Shown: piece after piece, positions 17,774 through 27,687 of the stretch | Layout of the letters: each line of letters starts with the position of its first letter | Position numbering within the stretch: the stretch's first letter is position 1 | Source: Hyphomicrobium nitrativorans NL23 | Lineage (GTDB): Bacteria; Pseudomonadota; Alphaproteobacteria; Rhizobiales; Hyphomicrobiaceae | Direction of reading: 5' to 3' | DNA: 64,000 nucleotides | NCBI RefSeq assembly: GCF_000503895.1 | Contig: NC_022997.1 | Coordinates: 558,001-622,000, forward strand | Notes under the pieces: generated by a model | The model's input: only the letters and a program-made list of their open reading frames with translations | What the model was told of the DNA's origin: nothing | Databases searched by the model: none | Position numbers and translations under genes: made by a program

Positions 17774-19258
17774 CTAACCGAGCCTCGCAAGGAAATCTAT
17801 GAGCTTGCGGAGGGCCGGATTGGACGGTGTCGAGGCATAGGCGCGGTAGGCGGCGCGCCGGCTGGCCTCGCTGCGGGTCGGATAGGGTGCGACGGCGCCC
17901 GCGACGGCCTTGATGTCGAGGCGCTGGGAGACGACGAGCGACCACAGGTGGATCAGTTCGCCCGCTTCCGCGCCGACGATGGTTGCGCCGAGCACGCGGC
18001 CGCGGGGTGTCGTGACCACTTTGACGTGGCCTGCGGTTTCGCGTTCTGCTTCGGCGCGGTCGTTTTCGACGAAGGGCCAACGCAGCACGTTGATCTTGTG
18101 GCCTGCTGCCCGCGCCTCCTGCTCGGTGAGGCCCACGTGGGCGATTTCCGGTTCGGTGAAGGTGACACGCGGGACGAGCGTGGGTTCAGCCTTGGCGGGG
18201 AGCCAGAACAGGGCGCGGCGCAAGACGATTTCGGCGTGCCAGGTCGAGGCGTGGGTGTCACGCGGGCCGCCCGCGGCCACGTCGCCGATGGCGTAGATGC
18301 GGCTGTTCGAGGTTCTGAGGCCGCGGTTCACGACGATGCCTTCGGGGCCGTATTTGATGCCGGCGGCTTCGAGGTTGAGATCCGAAACGTTAGGCGTGCG
18401 GCCGGTCGCGAACAGGAGATGAGAGCCGTCGACTGTTACGGTGCCGTTTTCGGTCGTGACATGAAGCCGGACGAGGCCGGCGAGGCGCTCGATGCGTTCG
18501 ACGGTCACGCCTTCGCGGAGGTCGATGCCTTCGGCGCGGAGCGCCTTCAAGGCGATGGCGACGGCTTCGGGGTCTTCTTTCGAGAGTGCGCGGCCCGTGT
18601 CGAGGACGGTGACGCGGCTTCCGAGACGCGCATGCGCCTGCGCCAGCTCCAGGCCTGTGGGGCCCGCGCCCAGGATCACGAGATGCGGGAGTTTGCGGTC
18701 GTTGTCGAAGATCGTGTCGCTGGTGAAATAACTCACGGTTTCGAGGCCGGGGACGTCCGGCACCGACGGCGACGATCCCGTTGCGATGACGAAGCGCCGG
18801 GCCGTGACGCGATAGTCTCCGGCGAGGACGGTGCGTTTGTCGAGGAAGCGAGCAGCGCCGAGGATGACGTGGACGCCGAGGCCGGTAAAGCGCTCGACGG
18901 AGCTGTTCGGTGCCGTCGCCGAGATGACGCGGCGCACATAATGCTGGACGACGCGGTGATCGGTTTTCGGGTCGATGGACGCGATGCCGAAGTCGGATGC
19001 GGTCTCAAAGGCGCGGGCGCGCCGGGCGGCGGCCAGGAGCGCCTTCGAGGGAATGGAGCCCGCGTTGAGGCCTTCCCCGCCCACCCGGTGCTTCTCGACC
19101 AGCACGACTTTGCGCCCGAAGGCTGCTGCCGTGGCGGCGACGTGAAGGCCTCCCGCGCCGCCGCCGATCACGCAGATGTCGGCTGATAGCGGTTCGCCTG
19201 CGAGGGTAGGGGCGGAGGTGCGCTGGGTCGTCAAGGACGGGGACGTCGTTTCCGCCAT
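17774..19258 (-). CDS. Class I pyridine nucleotide-disulfide oxidoreductase-like flavoprotein lacking redox cysteines
   Basis: A 494-residue protein with the full lipoamide dehydrogenase/mercuric reductase layout: FAD motif [12 protein letters not shown] (residues 30-41), NAD motif [15 protein letters not shown] closing segment YAIGDVA and a dimerisation domain. The usual GGxCxNxGCxPSK active site reads [13 protein letters not shown], so both disulfide cysteines are replaced (G63 and S68). The C-terminal catalytic His is Tyr (YPT), as in some non-lipoamide relatives. It can still bind FAD and NAD(P)H, but cannot run dithiol chemistry in the usual way. ATG 19258 has GAGGAG upstream. Function unknown; quinone or other direct hydride acceptors are possible. 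Confidence 0.75.
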   Translation of the reverse strand: MAETTSPSLTTQRTSAPTLAGEPLSADICVIGGGAGGLHVAATAAAFGRKVVLVEKHRVGGEGLNAGSIPSKALLAAARRARAFETASDFGIASIDPKTDHRVVQHYVRRVISATAPNSSVERFTGLGVHVILGAARFLDKRTVLAGDYRVTARRFVIATGSSPSVPDVPGLETVSYFTSDTIFDNDRKLPHLVILGAGPTGLELAQAHARLGSRVTVLDTGRALSKEDPEAVAIALKALRAEGIDLREGVTVERIERLAGLVRLHVTTENGTVTVDGSHLLFATGRTPNVSDLNLEAAGIKYGPEGIVVNRGLRTSNSRIYAIGDVAAGGPRDTHASTWHAEIVLRRALFWLPAKAEPTLVPRVTFTEPEIAHVGLTEQEARAAGHKINVLRWPFVENDRAEAERETAGHVKVVTTPRGRVLGATIVGAEAGELIHLWSLVVSQRLDIKAVAGAVAPYPTRSEASRRAAYRAYASTPSNPALRKLIDFLARLG

Positions 19259-19606
19259 GGGCGTGCTCCTCGGATCTGCGGGCCGCTCACCGCCAGCCAA
19301 ATCGGCTCGCGTCGACGAACTGAGCGGGTGGAGCATTCCTTGCTCTCCCGGCTCTTTGCAAGGCGTTCGATTGACTTACGAACCGCTCTCAGCGTTATGG
19401 AGCCGGTTTCGGCCGCCTGGTATCCTGTCGATGGCGTCAAGCCCGGCGGTTGCGGGCGCAACGCGCTTTTCAGGGCCGCCATCTCGATTGACTTCGGGAC
19501 CCTTGCAACCTATAAGCCCGTCCATCCCATCATGACTCAGCCCTGGCTGGCGGGTTTTCGCCTCGGCCGGGCTGTTTCGCTTTCGAATTCGACTGGAGTA
19601 AAGCCC

Positions 19607-19741
19607 GTGAAACGGACCTATCAACCGAGCAAGCTCGTCCGCAAGCGCCGGCACGGCTTCCGCGCCCGTATGGCGACCGCTGGCGGCGTCAAAGTGATCG
19701 CGCGCCGCCGCGCCAAGGGCCGCAAGCGCCTCTCGGCCTAG
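19607..19741 (+). CDS. rpmH: Ribosomal protein bL34
   Basis: A 44-residue basic protein, [18 protein letters not shown] to KGRKRLSA, a full-length match to bL34 of the large ribosomal subunit. The start is GTG 19607 with CTGGAG upstream. It is followed after 46 bases by rnpA, the usual bacterial pairing. No dnaA or origin-like boxes lie next to it, as is common in alphaproteobacteria. Confidence 0.97.
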   Translation: MKRTYQPSKLVRKRRHGFRARMATAGGVKVIARRRAKGRKRLSA

Positions 19742-19787
19742 CCTTTCGCGCCGCCGCAGCCTTGTTTTTTCGGGCGGAGGCGTCGCC

Positions 19788-20180
19788 GTGGCGATCGAGA
19801 CGCTCAAGAAAAGAGCGGAATTTCTGAGAATTCGAGGGGGCGCGCGCTTTGCGACGCCCTCTTTTGTGCTTGAGACCAAGCCGCGCGGCCCCGTTCCGGA
19901 GACGGTTCCGGCCGCACCGCACGACGATGGCCCCCGCTTCGGCTTTACGGTGACGAAGAAGCTCGGCAAGGCGGTGGACCGGAATCGCATCCGCCGCCGT
20001 CTCAAGGCTGCGGTCGGGCTGCTGGCTCCGACTCTCGCGCATCCCGGTCACGACTACGTGCTGATCGCCCGCGCGCAGGCCCGCGACCGGGCCTTTACGG
20101 ACGTCAAGAAAGACCTTGAACGGGCGTTCTTACGCGTGCATCACGCTCCGGCAGCGCCGGTGAAGGGGAGAAACGCCTGA
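19788..20180 (+). CDS. rnpA: Ribonuclease P protein component
   Basis: A 130-residue basic protein that binds RNase P RNA and helps process tRNA 5' ends. The RNR signature is present (GKAVDRNRIRRRLKAAV) after FGFTVTKKLGK. There is a family-typical N terminus (LKKRAEFLRIRGGAR) and a short Pro/Ala-rich insertion around residues 31-46. Start GTG 19788 follows GGGCGGAGG. yidC follows after about 120 bases; the yidD gene often found between them is not here. Confidence 0.95.
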   Translation: MAIETLKKRAEFLRIRGGARFATPSFVLETKPRGPVPETVPAAPHDDGPRFGFTVTKKLGKAVDRNRIRRRLKAAVGLLAPTLAHPGHDYVLIARAQARDRAFTDVKKDLERAFLRVHHAPAAPVKGRNA

Positions 20181-20300
20181 CGCGCGCGCAAATCGCCCAT
20201 ACCCTCGGCGCTGCCGGGGTTGTAAGAGAGCCAATCTGAAAATTCCGCGGGGTGTCCGGCGGCTTCGAGAGCCCCCTTCCCGCGCCATTCCGAGGACTTC

Positions 20301-22166
20301 ATGAGCCAGCGCCAGGACGATCAACGGAACCTTCTCATTGCCGTCGTGCTGTCGGTGGCGGTCATGCTCGGCTGGCAGCTTTTCTATGTCGGGCCGCAGG
20401 TCAAGGAGCATCAGGAAAAGCAGCAGCGCGAACGCGTGGCCGAACAGCAGGCTGAGCAGAAGGCGTCGCGAGATGCGGCCCAGCCCGGCGTCGCGCGGCC
20501 GAGCGTCGGGCCCGGCACGCAAACCGCGCTCCCGGTGAGGCCCGCGGGCACGCGCGCCGAAGCGCTAGGGCTTTCCGCCCGCTTGCCGATCGAGACGCCG
20601 TCGATCACGGGCTCGATCTCGCTCAAGGGCGGTCTGGTCGACGACATCGTGCTCCAGAACTATCGCGAGACGGTCGATCCCAAGAGCCCGCACGTCGTGC
20701 TGTTCTCGCCGCTCGGCTCGCCCAACGCTTACTTCGCCGAGTACGGCTGGCAGGGCGCTCCCGGAAGCCAGATTGCACTGCCCGACAGCGAGACGGTTTG
20801 GCAGGCCGAGGCGAACGCGAAGCTTACGCCGCAGACGCCGGTGACGCTCACCTGGGTTAACGGCCAGGGCATGGTGTTCAAGCGGACGCTCGCCATCGAC
20901 GAGCACTACATGCTCACGGTGACGAACGCGGTCGAGAACACGACGTCCGGCGATGTGGTGCTGACGCCTTATGCGCGCCTCTACCGTTTCGGAACGCCCC
21001 GCATCGAGGGCTTCTTCATCATGCATGAAGGCCTGATCGGCGTGCCGGGCGATGCGGGGCTGCAAGAGATCACCTACGCCGACGTTCTGGAAGACGGTGG
21101 CGGGCGCAGTTTCGACGGCAAGACGGGCGGCTGGCTCGGCATCACCGATAAGTATTGGGCGGCAGCGCTCATTCCGGATCAGAAGCAGACCTATGCGGGC
21201 AGCTTCCGCGGCCAGCGTCCGGCTGGGCCGGGAAGCCAGGAGGTATTCTGGACCGATTATCAGCAAAGCCCGGTGATCGTTTCGGCGGGTACGACGCAGA
21301 CCATCGAAGGCCATCTCTTCGCGGGCGCCAAGCAGGTGCGCAAGATCGAGGAGTACGAGGCGAACCTCGGCATCGAAAAGTTCGAGCTGCTCGTGGATTG
21401 GGGCTGGTTCTACTTCATCACCAAGCCGCTCTTCTATCTGCTCGACTGGCTGTATCGCCTGCTCGGCAACTTCGGCCTCGCCATTATCGGCGTGACGGTG
21501 CTCGTCAAGATCGCGTTCTTCCCGCTGTCGAACAAGAGCTACGTGTCGATGGCGAAGATGAAGAAGCTGCAGCCGCAGATGGAGCAGCTTCGCGAGCGCT
21601 ATACGGACGACAAGGCGAAGATGCAGCAGGAGTTGATGGAGCTCTACAAGAAGGAGAAGATCAATCCGCTCGCGGGCTGTCTGCCGATCCTGGTGCAGAT
21701 CCCGGTCTTCTTCGCGCTCTATAAGGTGCTGTTCGTTTCGATCGACATGCGCCACGCGCCGTTCTTCGGCTGGATCCAGGATCTCTCCGCGCCGGATCCG
21801 ACGTCGATCTTCAACCTGTTCGGCCTGCTGCCGTACTCGGTGCCGGACTTCCTGATGCTTGGAATCTGGCCGGTCATCATGGGTATCACCATGTGGCTGC
21901 AGATGCAGTTGAACCCGCCGCAGCCCGATCCCATCCAGCAGAAGATTTTCAACTGGATGCCGCTGGTCTTCACGTTCCTGCTTGCGGGCTTCCCCGCCGG
22001 TCTCGTGATCTACTGGGCCTGGAACAACATCCTCTCGATCGTCCAGCAGTGGTACATTTCGAGCAAGCAGGGCGTCGAAATCCACCTCGTCGACAACATC
22101 AAGCGTCAGTTCGCGGGGCTCGGCCGCTTGTTCGGCCGCAAGCCCAAGAGCGAGTCGAAGGGATGA
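20301..22166 (+). CDS. yidC: Membrane protein insertase YidC
   Basis: A 621-residue inner membrane insertase. TM1 is at residues about 10-28, followed by a charged linker, a large periplasmic beta domain (to about residue 360) and the conserved five-helix core. The core includes [18 protein letters not shown], the cytosolic coiled hairpin [12 protein letters not shown] and the [20 protein letters not shown] segment. It inserts membrane proteins alone or with SecYEG. The stop overlaps the engB start (ATGA). Confidence 0.97.
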   Translation: MSQRQDDQRNLLIAVVLSVAVMLGWQLFYVGPQVKEHQEKQQRERVAEQQAEQKASRDAAQPGVARPSVGPGTQTALPVRPAGTRAEALGLSARLPIETPSITGSISLKGGLVDDIVLQNYRETVDPKSPHVVLFSPLGSPNAYFAEYGWQGAPGSQIALPDSETVWQAEANAKLTPQTPVTLTWVNGQGMVFKRTLAIDEHYMLTVTNAVENTTSGDVVLTPYARLYRFGTPRIEGFFIMHEGLIGVPGDAGLQEITYADVLEDGGGRSFDGKTGGWLGITDKYWAAALIPDQKQTYAGSFRGQRPAGPGSQEVFWTDYQQSPVIVSAGTTQTIEGHLFAGAKQVRKIEEYEANLGIEKFELLVDWGWFYFITKPLFYLLDWLYRLLGNFGLAIIGVTVLVKIAFFPLSNKSYVSMAKMKKLQPQMEQLRERYTDDKAKMQQELMELYKKEKINPLAGCLPILVQIPVFFALYKVLFVSIDMRHAPFFGWIQDLSAPDPTSIFNLFGLLPYSVPDFLMLGIWPVIMGITMWLQMQLNPPQPDPIQQKIFNWMPLVFTFLLAGFPAGLVIYWAWNNILSIVQQWYISSKQGVEIHLVDNIKRQFAGLGRLFGRKPKSESKG

Positions 22167-22810
22167 CGACCGAGGCGCTCTTTTCGCCCGACGATCTCGC
22201 GGCGGGCGAGCGTCTCGTCGCCAAGCCCTGGCGTTTCATCAAGGGTGTCGTCGCGCTCGACGGCCTGCCCGACGAGGGCTGGACGGAGGTGGCCTTCGCG
22301 GGCCGCTCCAACGTCGGCAAGTCGAGCCTGATCAACGCCATGGTGCGCAACGGCGGACTTGCGCGCACGTCCAACACGCCCGGCCGCACGCAGGAACTCA
22401 ACTTCTTCGCGCCCGCCGAAGCGCCGCTCTATCTCGTGGATATGCCGGGTTACGGGTTTGCGCGTGCGCCGAAAGACAAGGTCGAGGCATGGACCGCGCT
22501 GGTGCGCGCGTATCTCGCCGGACGGCCGACGCTGCGGCGCGTGTTCCTGCTCATCGATAGCCGGCATGGGCTGAAGCCGCCCGACCGCGAGATCATGAAG
22601 ATGCTCGATGCGACGGCGGCGCCCTATCAGATCGTGCTGACGAAGAGCGACAAGATCAAGGTGCCGGAGCTCGCTGCCGTCAAGGCGGCGACGGAGGCGG
22701 CGCTCAAGAGCCACGCGGCGGCGTTTCCGACGGTGCTTGCGACATCGTCCGAAAAGGATGTCGGGATCGAAGAGTTGCGCGCGACGTTGGCGGCGCTTCT
22801 CAACGGCTAA
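22163..22810 (+). CDS. yihA: Ribosome biogenesis GTPase EngB/YihA
   Basis: A 215-residue small GTPase needed for 50S assembly. The G1 motif is GRSNVGKSS (47-55), with a TSNTPGRTQ switch, G3 as DMPGYGFA and G4 as TKSDK. Normal family length. It overlaps yidC by four bases and converges with the minus-strand glycosylase gene, whose stop codon lies within its own last bases (22807-22810). Confidence 0.96.
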   Translation: MTTEALFSPDDLAAGERLVAKPWRFIKGVVALDGLPDEGWTEVAFAGRSNVGKSSLINAMVRNGGLARTSNTPGRTQELNFFAPAEAPLYLVDMPGYGFARAPKDKVEAWTALVRAYLAGRPTLRRVFLLIDSRHGLKPPDREIMKMLDATAAPYQIVLTKSDKIKVPELAAVKAATEAALKSHAAAFPTVLATSSEKDVGIEELRATLAALLNG

Positions 22811-23328
22811 GATCTCTCGATTTGCAGGGCCGCGCGCCAGAGGGCGCATTTCTCCGCAAATGTGCGGGCGGCGTGCGCGGGGCTGGTCGAGGGCAGCGCC
22901 GTTACGATGACGTGCGGCGGACAGTGCCGGGCCGCATGTCTTTTGAAACTTGCGGCTGCCTTTCCGCCGTTGAGACCGATGTGCGTGAGCTGCGGGTGGT
23001 CGGCGAAAAAGCGCGCGAAGTCGTTCGGCACTTCGTCACGGATGTTCGAGTCCAAGCTGCCGGGCCGGACGCAGGATTTGAGAACGTCCCACACCGCAAT
23101 GCCGTGTGCGCGCAGCACTTCGGTGCGCTTCCGATAGGGGAGGTCCGGGCTGGCGCCGACGATTTCTCCCATGATGCGCCAGAACACGTTGTGGGGATGC
23201 GCGTAGTATTGGCCAGCCGTGAGCGAAGCCTCGCCCGGCATGCTGCCGAGAATGAGGATGCGCGCATCGGGTGCCGAGATCGGCGGGAAGCTTCGGACGA
23301 TGGGCGGCGCGGTGTCGGGATGAGGCAT
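22807..23328 (-). CDS. DNA-deoxyinosine glycosylase (hypoxanthine-DNA glycosylase)
   Basis: A 173-residue member of the uracil-DNA glycosylase superfamily, family 6 type. Seen are [24 protein letters not shown]-like motif 1 (around residues 24-45) and the terminal motif LPSTSPAHA. These enzymes remove hypoxanthine formed by adenine deamination. The start ATG 23328 gives the usual length. It overlaps engB at the 3' ends and lies directly downstream of the ClpN-domain gene. Confidence 0.85.
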   Translation of the reverse strand: MPHPDTAPPIVRSFPPISAPDARILILGSMPGEASLTAGQYYAHPHNVFWRIMGEIVGASPDLPYRKRTEVLRAHGIAVWDVLKSCVRPGSLDSNIRDEVPNDFARFFADHPQLTHIGLNGGKAAASFKRHAARHCPPHVIVTALPSTSPAHAARTFAEKCALWRAALQIERS

Positions 23329-23342
23329 GCTTAGCGCTCTGC

Positions 23343-25034
23343 TCAGCCGCCGAAGTGGCGGGCGAACATGATCTGCAGGACGACCCAGCCCGTCTCGCCG
23401 AACTTTGCAAGCAGGCCACCCGCCACGGCTGCTCCGATCCATCCGGCCCACTTGAGCGCCGTGCGGCTATAATTGATCGCGACTTTGACGTCGACGAGTT
23501 GATCGGGCAGCGCGGTTTCCGCGGTCATGCCGTCGGCGCCGACCGTACGGGCCGAGACGATGAGCTGTAGCTGGCGGCGTCCGCGCGCCATCGGGGTGAG
23601 AGTCCAGCGCCAGCTTGCGTATTCGTCGTTGCCGAGCCCGAGCACGTTCTCGATCCACTGCGTCTCGGGCGAGCGGTTCTCGATGGTGAAGCCGCCGCCG
23701 GGCGATCTCAGCCGCACCGACATGGCCTTGGTCACGACGATCTCGTGGCGGAACGCGGCGCCGCCGCCCGCAAGACCTTCGGCCAGCGCCTTGACATCCG
23801 CGCGCGCGATGCGGGCTTCCGCCACGACGGGAATGCCGACGCGCATCCGGCGGGGAATGTTTTCGATGAGCTGTCCGGCTTCGATCAGCGGCCAGGAGCC
23901 GACGAATGGTCCGGATGAAGCGGCTCGGCGGCGTTCGCGTTGGGGCGGTGGTGCTGACGGGGCTGCTGCGTAGCCTTCGTCCCACGATGCGGGCAGGTTG
24001 CTGCCCCGCGGCGGCAGTCCGCCGTGCGTTTCGGTCCGAACCTCGAAGTGGTCGTTGGCTTGAGGAGATGGCGCGGTCTGCTGAGGCTCGGGCGGCCATT
24101 CCGTATGTGAGGGATCATGCTCGTACGCGCGATCCGTCGGAGCTGCCGGAGGCTCGGGCGCCGGGACAGGTGCAGGCGGCGGCGCCGGGGCCGTGCGCGG
24201 CGGCAGTGGGCTACCGCGATCGGGATAATTGGCGCGTGGCAGATGTGCGGGCGTGGATGGCTCGGGTTCACCCGGCGCGCTCGCGCCCTGGGGCTTGCGG
24301 GCTTCGAGGCGCTCGCGGGCGGCCGCGAGGATTTCTTCCGTGGTGGCCGGCCGTGCGGGCTCGGGAGCGGGCGGTTGCGTGGGCGGACCGGTCCGCTCGC
24401 CGAACGGTGATGGCGGCTGTGTCGGCGGGCTCGTCCGCTCGTCATTCGGCGGCGGTTCGAGCGGAGGCCCGGTTCTCTCGCCGTGCGGCGGAGCATACTC
24501 GACCGGGGCCGGTTGCGTGGGCTCTGGCAGCCGTTGCGGCGGTAGCGGCTGAGGCGCGGGAGACGGCGGCGCGGCGGTCACGTGCTGAAGCGCGCGGATC
24601 GCTTCCTCGAACGTCAGGCCCTGCACACGCAACATATGAGCGGCCGGGCTCTTTCCGTCGCCGACGATGGCCGCGAGCACGATGGCGCCGTTGATCTCGC
24701 GGCGCCGGCCCTGGCGCGCGGCGGCGGCAGCGGCTTCGAGGATGCGCCGGAGGTCAGCCGAGATGGCGATGGGCTGACCGCTCGACGGATCGATCCGGTC
24801 ATCGAATCGGCCGAGGTGATCGGAGACTTCCGCCGTCAGGCGATGCAGATCGATGTGGCTCGCCTTGAGGACGACGGTCGCTTCGGGGTCCTCGGCCAGC
24901 GCGAGCAGGAGATGCTCAAGCGTGACCTCGCGGTGGGCTTGGGCAGTCGCGTAATCGGCGGCACGGGTGAGCGTCGCCGTCAGGAACGGCGACATCGGGA
25001 TGCGGGCCAGTTCGTCGACGATCATGGCCGTCAT
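23343..25034 (-). CDS. ClpN-domain protein with proline-rich linker and C-terminal membrane anchor
   Basis: A 563-residue protein. Residues about 14-152 form a Clp N-terminal double repeat (TRAADYATAQAHREVTLEHL; then ADLRRILEAAAAAARQGR and NGAIVLAAIVGD). Residues 155-390 are a Pro/Glu/Arg-rich, probably disordered, linker with three GERTGPP-like repeats (185-218). A beta-rich domain follows, then a single C-terminal helix (TALKWAGWIGAAVAGGLLAKF). There is no AAA+ ATPase and no ClpP-binding loop, so it is not an unfoldase by itself. ATG 25034 has GGAGGGAG upstream. It could act as a membrane-anchored substrate receptor or Clp adaptor; that is inference. Confidence 0.75.
   Translation of the reverse strand: MTAMIVDELARIPMSPFLTATLTRAADYATAQAHREVTLEHLLLALAEDPEATVVLKASHIDLHRLTAEVSDHLGRFDDRIDPSSGQPIAISADLRRILEAAAAAARQGRRREINGAIVLAAIVGDGKSPAAHMLRVQGLTFEEAIRALQHVTAAPPSPAPQPLPPQRLPEPTQPAPVEYAPPHGERTGPPLEPPPNDERTSPPTQPPSPFGERTGPPTQPPAPEPARPATTEEILAAARERLEARKPQGASAPGEPEPSTPAHLPRANYPDRGSPLPPRTAPAPPPAPVPAPEPPAAPTDRAYEHDPSHTEWPPEPQQTAPSPQANDHFEVRTETHGGLPPRGSNLPASWDEGYAAAPSAPPPQRERRRAASSGPFVGSWPLIEAGQLIENIPRRMRVGIPVVAEARIARADVKALAEGLAGGGAAFRHEIVVTKAMSVRLRSPGGGFTIENRSPETQWIENVLGLGNDEYASWRWTLTPMARGRRQLQLIVSARTVGADGMTAETALPDQLVDVKVAINYSRTALKWAGWIGAAVAGGLLAKFGETGWVVLQIMFARHFGG
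24369..24488. repeat. Imperfect tandem repeat encoding GERTGPP units
   Basis: Within the ClpN-domain gene, three imperfect copies of a unit of about 40 bases encode GERTGPP, DERTSPP and GERTGPP spaced 13-14 residues apart, each followed by a proline run. It forms part of the predicted disordered linker. Confidence 0.6.
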
Positions 25035-25372
25035 TCAGGCTCCCTCCGGGGCGCCCGTGCGCGCTGTTCCGGCGCAAGCCGACCAAATCCCCCAGCCATC
25101 GAATCTTCCATGCAGGATATGACGTTATGATGCCAGCGGGGGCAAGGCTGGACCTCGCCCCGCGTCAAGGCAACGCGTTTGTGTGACATGCGATTGTGTG
25201 GGAATTCCGTTGAGCCGGACGGTCGTGGGGTATATGTGCTCGCCTTGTTGGATCGGGGGGCGAGTGGCCTCGCCAACTCGACGTCAATCCCGACGCGGCT
25301 CGTGTTTCTCGACAGGGCCTCGCCGCAGGTCGATGTGTGTGCACGACGAGCAGTAGAGAGCGCAGGGACGAT
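25035..25372. other. Intergenic region before argB
   Basis: A stretch of 338 bases between divergent genes (ClpN-domain gene on minus, argB on plus). No supported coding sequence; open frames here have no family resemblance. It probably holds both promoters. I see no riboswitch or terminator. Confidence 0.4.
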
Positions 25373-26329
25373 ATGGCGAACGCGACGGATGCGCCGGCTC
25401 AGGCCCGGCAGGGTTTCAATACCGCCGACATCCCGGCCCATGTGAAGGCGCGCATTCTCGCCGAGGCGCTGCCCAACATGCTGCGCTACGACGAGGAGAC
25501 GGTCGTCATCAAGTTCGGCGGCCACGCCATGGGCGACCAGGCGCTCTCCGACGCCTTCGCGAAAGACATCGTCTACCTCAAGCAATCGGGCGTGAACCCG
25601 ATCGTGGTGCATGGCGGCGGGCCGCAGATCGCCAACATGCTTTCGAAGCTCGAAATCAAGTCCGAGTTCAAGAACGGCCTGCGCGTGACCGACAAGGCGA
25701 CGGTTCAGATCGTGGAGATGGTGCTCGCGGGCGCCATCAATAAGGACATCGTGTCCGCCATCAACCGGCAGGGCGGCAAGGCCGTCGGGATTTGCGGCAA
25801 AGACGCCAATCTCATGATCGCGCGCAAGATCACCGAGATGGCGGATCCCGAGAGCAGCGAGATGCTGCCGGTCGATATCGGTTTCGTGGGCGATCCGGTG
25901 CAGGTCAACCCGCATATCGTGGATGTGATCTCGAAGTCGGATCTCATCCCCGTCATTGCGCCTATCGGCATCTCGTTCGAGGGCGAGACGCTCAACATCA
26001 ATGCGGATTCGTTCGCGTCCGCGCTCGCGGCGAGGATGAAGGCGAAACGCCTGCTGCTGCTGACCGATGTGGACGGCGTGCTCGACAAGACCGGGCAACT
26101 CGTCGCCGAGCTTAGCATCGAAGAAGCTCAAGAGCTGATCCGCAACGGAACCATCACGGGCGGTATGATCCCCAAGATCGAGGGCTGCATCGAGGTGGTC
26201 GAAGCGGGCGTCGAAGCGGTCGTCATCATCAACGGCAAGGTTGCGCATAGCGTGCTGCTGGAGCTTTTGACCGATCATGGCGCGGGAACGCTGCTCGGAC
26301 GGCGCCGGCGGAAGGCGAGGTCGGCCTGA
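25373..26329 (+). CDS. argB: Acetylglutamate kinase
   Basis: A 318-residue enzyme that phosphorylates N-acetyl-L-glutamate in arginine synthesis. Key segments are [12 protein letters not shown] (phosphate-binding Lys and glycines), [20 protein letters not shown] and [11 protein letters not shown]. The N-terminal extension (about 25 residues before the helix LPNML) is typical of the hexameric, arginine-sensitive class. ATG 25373 follows GGGACG. The last base is shared with the next ATG (TGATG). Confidence 0.96.
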   Translation: MANATDAPAQARQGFNTADIPAHVKARILAEALPNMLRYDEETVVIKFGGHAMGDQALSDAFAKDIVYLKQSGVNPIVVHGGGPQIANMLSKLEIKSEFKNGLRVTDKATVQIVEMVLAGAINKDIVSAINRQGGKAVGICGKDANLMIARKITEMADPESSEMLPVDIGFVGDPVQVNPHIVDVISKSDLIPVIAPIGISFEGETLNINADSFASALAARMKAKRLLLLTDVDGVLDKTGQLVAELSIEEAQELIRNGTITGGMIPKIEGCIEVVEAGVEAVVIINGKVAHSVLLELLTDHGAGTLLGRRRRKARSA

Positions 26330-27114
26330 TGGCGACGGGCGATCCTCGCGGAGCCGCAGATCGCGTGCCGGAGGGTGCCCCGACCGAGACGCCCCTGTTG
26401 CTCGCGCCGAGGCCGGACGCGGTGCCGCGCGGCTTTGCGGCCACCAAGGTCTGGATCTTCGATCTCGACAACACACTCTACCCCGCGGAATGCAACCTGT
26501 TCGCGGAAGTGGACCGGCGGATGGGCGAGTTCATCGCCCATTATCTCGGCGTGCCGTTCGCGCATGCCCGGCATCTGCAGAAAGCCTATTACCGGCAGTT
26601 CGGGACCACGCTCGCCGGACTGATGCGAATTCACAAGCTCGATCCGACCGAGTTCCTCGCCTATGTGCACGACATCGATCTCTCGACGGTGCCGGAGCTG
26701 CCGGACCTTCGCGCCGAGATCGCGACGTTGCCGGGGCGGCGGCTCATCTACACGAACGGCTCGAAACGGCATGCCGAGCGCGTGGCCGAAAAGCTTGGCG
26801 TGCTCGATCTCTTCGACGGTATTTGCGACATCGCGGCGTGCGATTACGTCCCGAAGCCTGCGGCGGAAGCGTTCGAGCGCATGATCAAGCGCCATGGCGT
26901 TGCGCCCGAGGAAGCGGCCATGTTCGAGGATATGCCGATGAACTTGCGCGTTCCGCACGATCTCGGCATGACGACGGTGCTCGTGCATTCGAGCTATCTC
27001 GATCATCCCGTGCAGACCGAGATGAAGCGGTGGAGCGAGCTTCCCGACCACATCCATCACATGACGCTCGATTTGAGGGCGTTTTTGGCGAGTACGGCGC
27101 GCGCCGCGCGCTGA
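26329..27114 (+). CDS. HAD-family pyrimidine 5'-nucleotidase
   Basis: A 261-residue HAD hydrolase of the pyrimidine 5'-nucleotidase group. Motif I is FDLDNTLYP (D45 nucleophile, D47), motif II YTNGSK, motif III Lys in DYVPKPA and motif IV MFEDMPMN. It probably dephosphorylates nucleotides. Translationally coupled to argB, a linkage common in Rhizobiales. The first 35 residues are an unconserved Pro/Ala-rich tail. Confidence 0.85.
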   Translation: MATGDPRGAADRVPEGAPTETPLLLAPRPDAVPRGFAATKVWIFDLDNTLYPAECNLFAEVDRRMGEFIAHYLGVPFAHARHLQKAYYRQFGTTLAGLMRIHKLDPTEFLAYVHDIDLSTVPELPDLRAEIATLPGRRLIYTNGSKRHAERVAEKLGVLDLFDGICDIAACDYVPKPAAEAFERMIKRHGVAPEEAAMFEDMPMNLRVPHDLGMTTVLVHSSYLDHPVQTEMKRWSELPDHIHHMTLDLRAFLASTARAAR

Positions 27115-27186
27115 GGCACATTCGCTCTTCTGTTGCGTTATGCTGGATGGGCCTCGCGCGGGCCGATCTCGAAGGGAGCTTGCCGG

Positions 27187-27675
27187 ATGACGCGCCACCA
27201 TCGCGACGAAACGGGCGATCTGCGCTATCCCGCGCGCCGGCGCGCTCTTGTTGCGCTGGGCGGTGCTGCGATCGCCTGGGTGGCACGGCCCGCACGCGCA
27301 GCACGTACGGATCTCGCCTCGCCAGACGTTCACCTTGCGCACGGCGGCATTCGCGCCTTCGACCGTTATGGGCCAGATTCGCAGCATCAGGCGCTGATCG
27401 ACGCCGCGCAGCGCTGCGTTTCTGCGGGCGAGGCGTGTCTGGCTCGCGGCTCGCGCAGCGAAGCGGTGGCCCACATGGTGGCCTCTTGCGGCGATGTCGC
27501 GCGTGCGTCGCGTTTCGATGCGAACATGCTCACGGATGCGGTGGCGCGGGCGGCGGCTTTTTGCGCAGATTGCGAGAGCGAATGTCGCGCGCGCGGCGAC
27601 GCCGCGTTTCAGATCTGCGCCGATGCGTGCGCCGCGTTCGTGACGGAGAGCCGAAAGCTTACGCAGGCGTCATGA
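27187..27675 (+). CDS. Exported four-helix cysteine-rich protein, Csp1/DUF326-like
   Basis: A 162-residue protein. A twin-arginine-like signal (ARRRALVALGGAAIAW) ends near ARPARA. The mature part is helical with eight cysteines: CX6C (CVSAGEAC), one in ASCGD, CX2CX3C (CADCESEC) and CX3C (CADAC). This spacing resembles four-helix-bundle copper storage proteins (Csp, DUF326), of which the exported Csp1 is known from methanotrophs. It has fewer cysteines than Csp1, so copper storage is a hypothesis. ATG 27187 excludes an 18-residue upstream extension that would precede the signal. Confidence 0.6.
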   Translation: MTRHHRDETGDLRYPARRRALVALGGAAIAWVARPARAARTDLASPDVHLAHGGIRAFDRYGPDSQHQALIDAAQRCVSAGEACLARGSRSEAVAHMVASCGDVARASRFDANMLTDAVARAAAFCADCESECRARGDAAFQICADACAAFVTESRKLTQAS

Positions 27676-27687
27676 GAGGAGAGCGGG

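Noticed and set aside
17774-19258. Annotation as dihydrolipoyl dehydrogenase
   Set aside because: Both active-site cysteines are missing and no 2-oxoacid dehydrogenase genes are nearby.
19259-19606. Chromosome origin beside rpmH
   Set aside because: No cluster of DnaA boxes and no dnaA gene; alphaproteobacterial origins are generally elsewhere.
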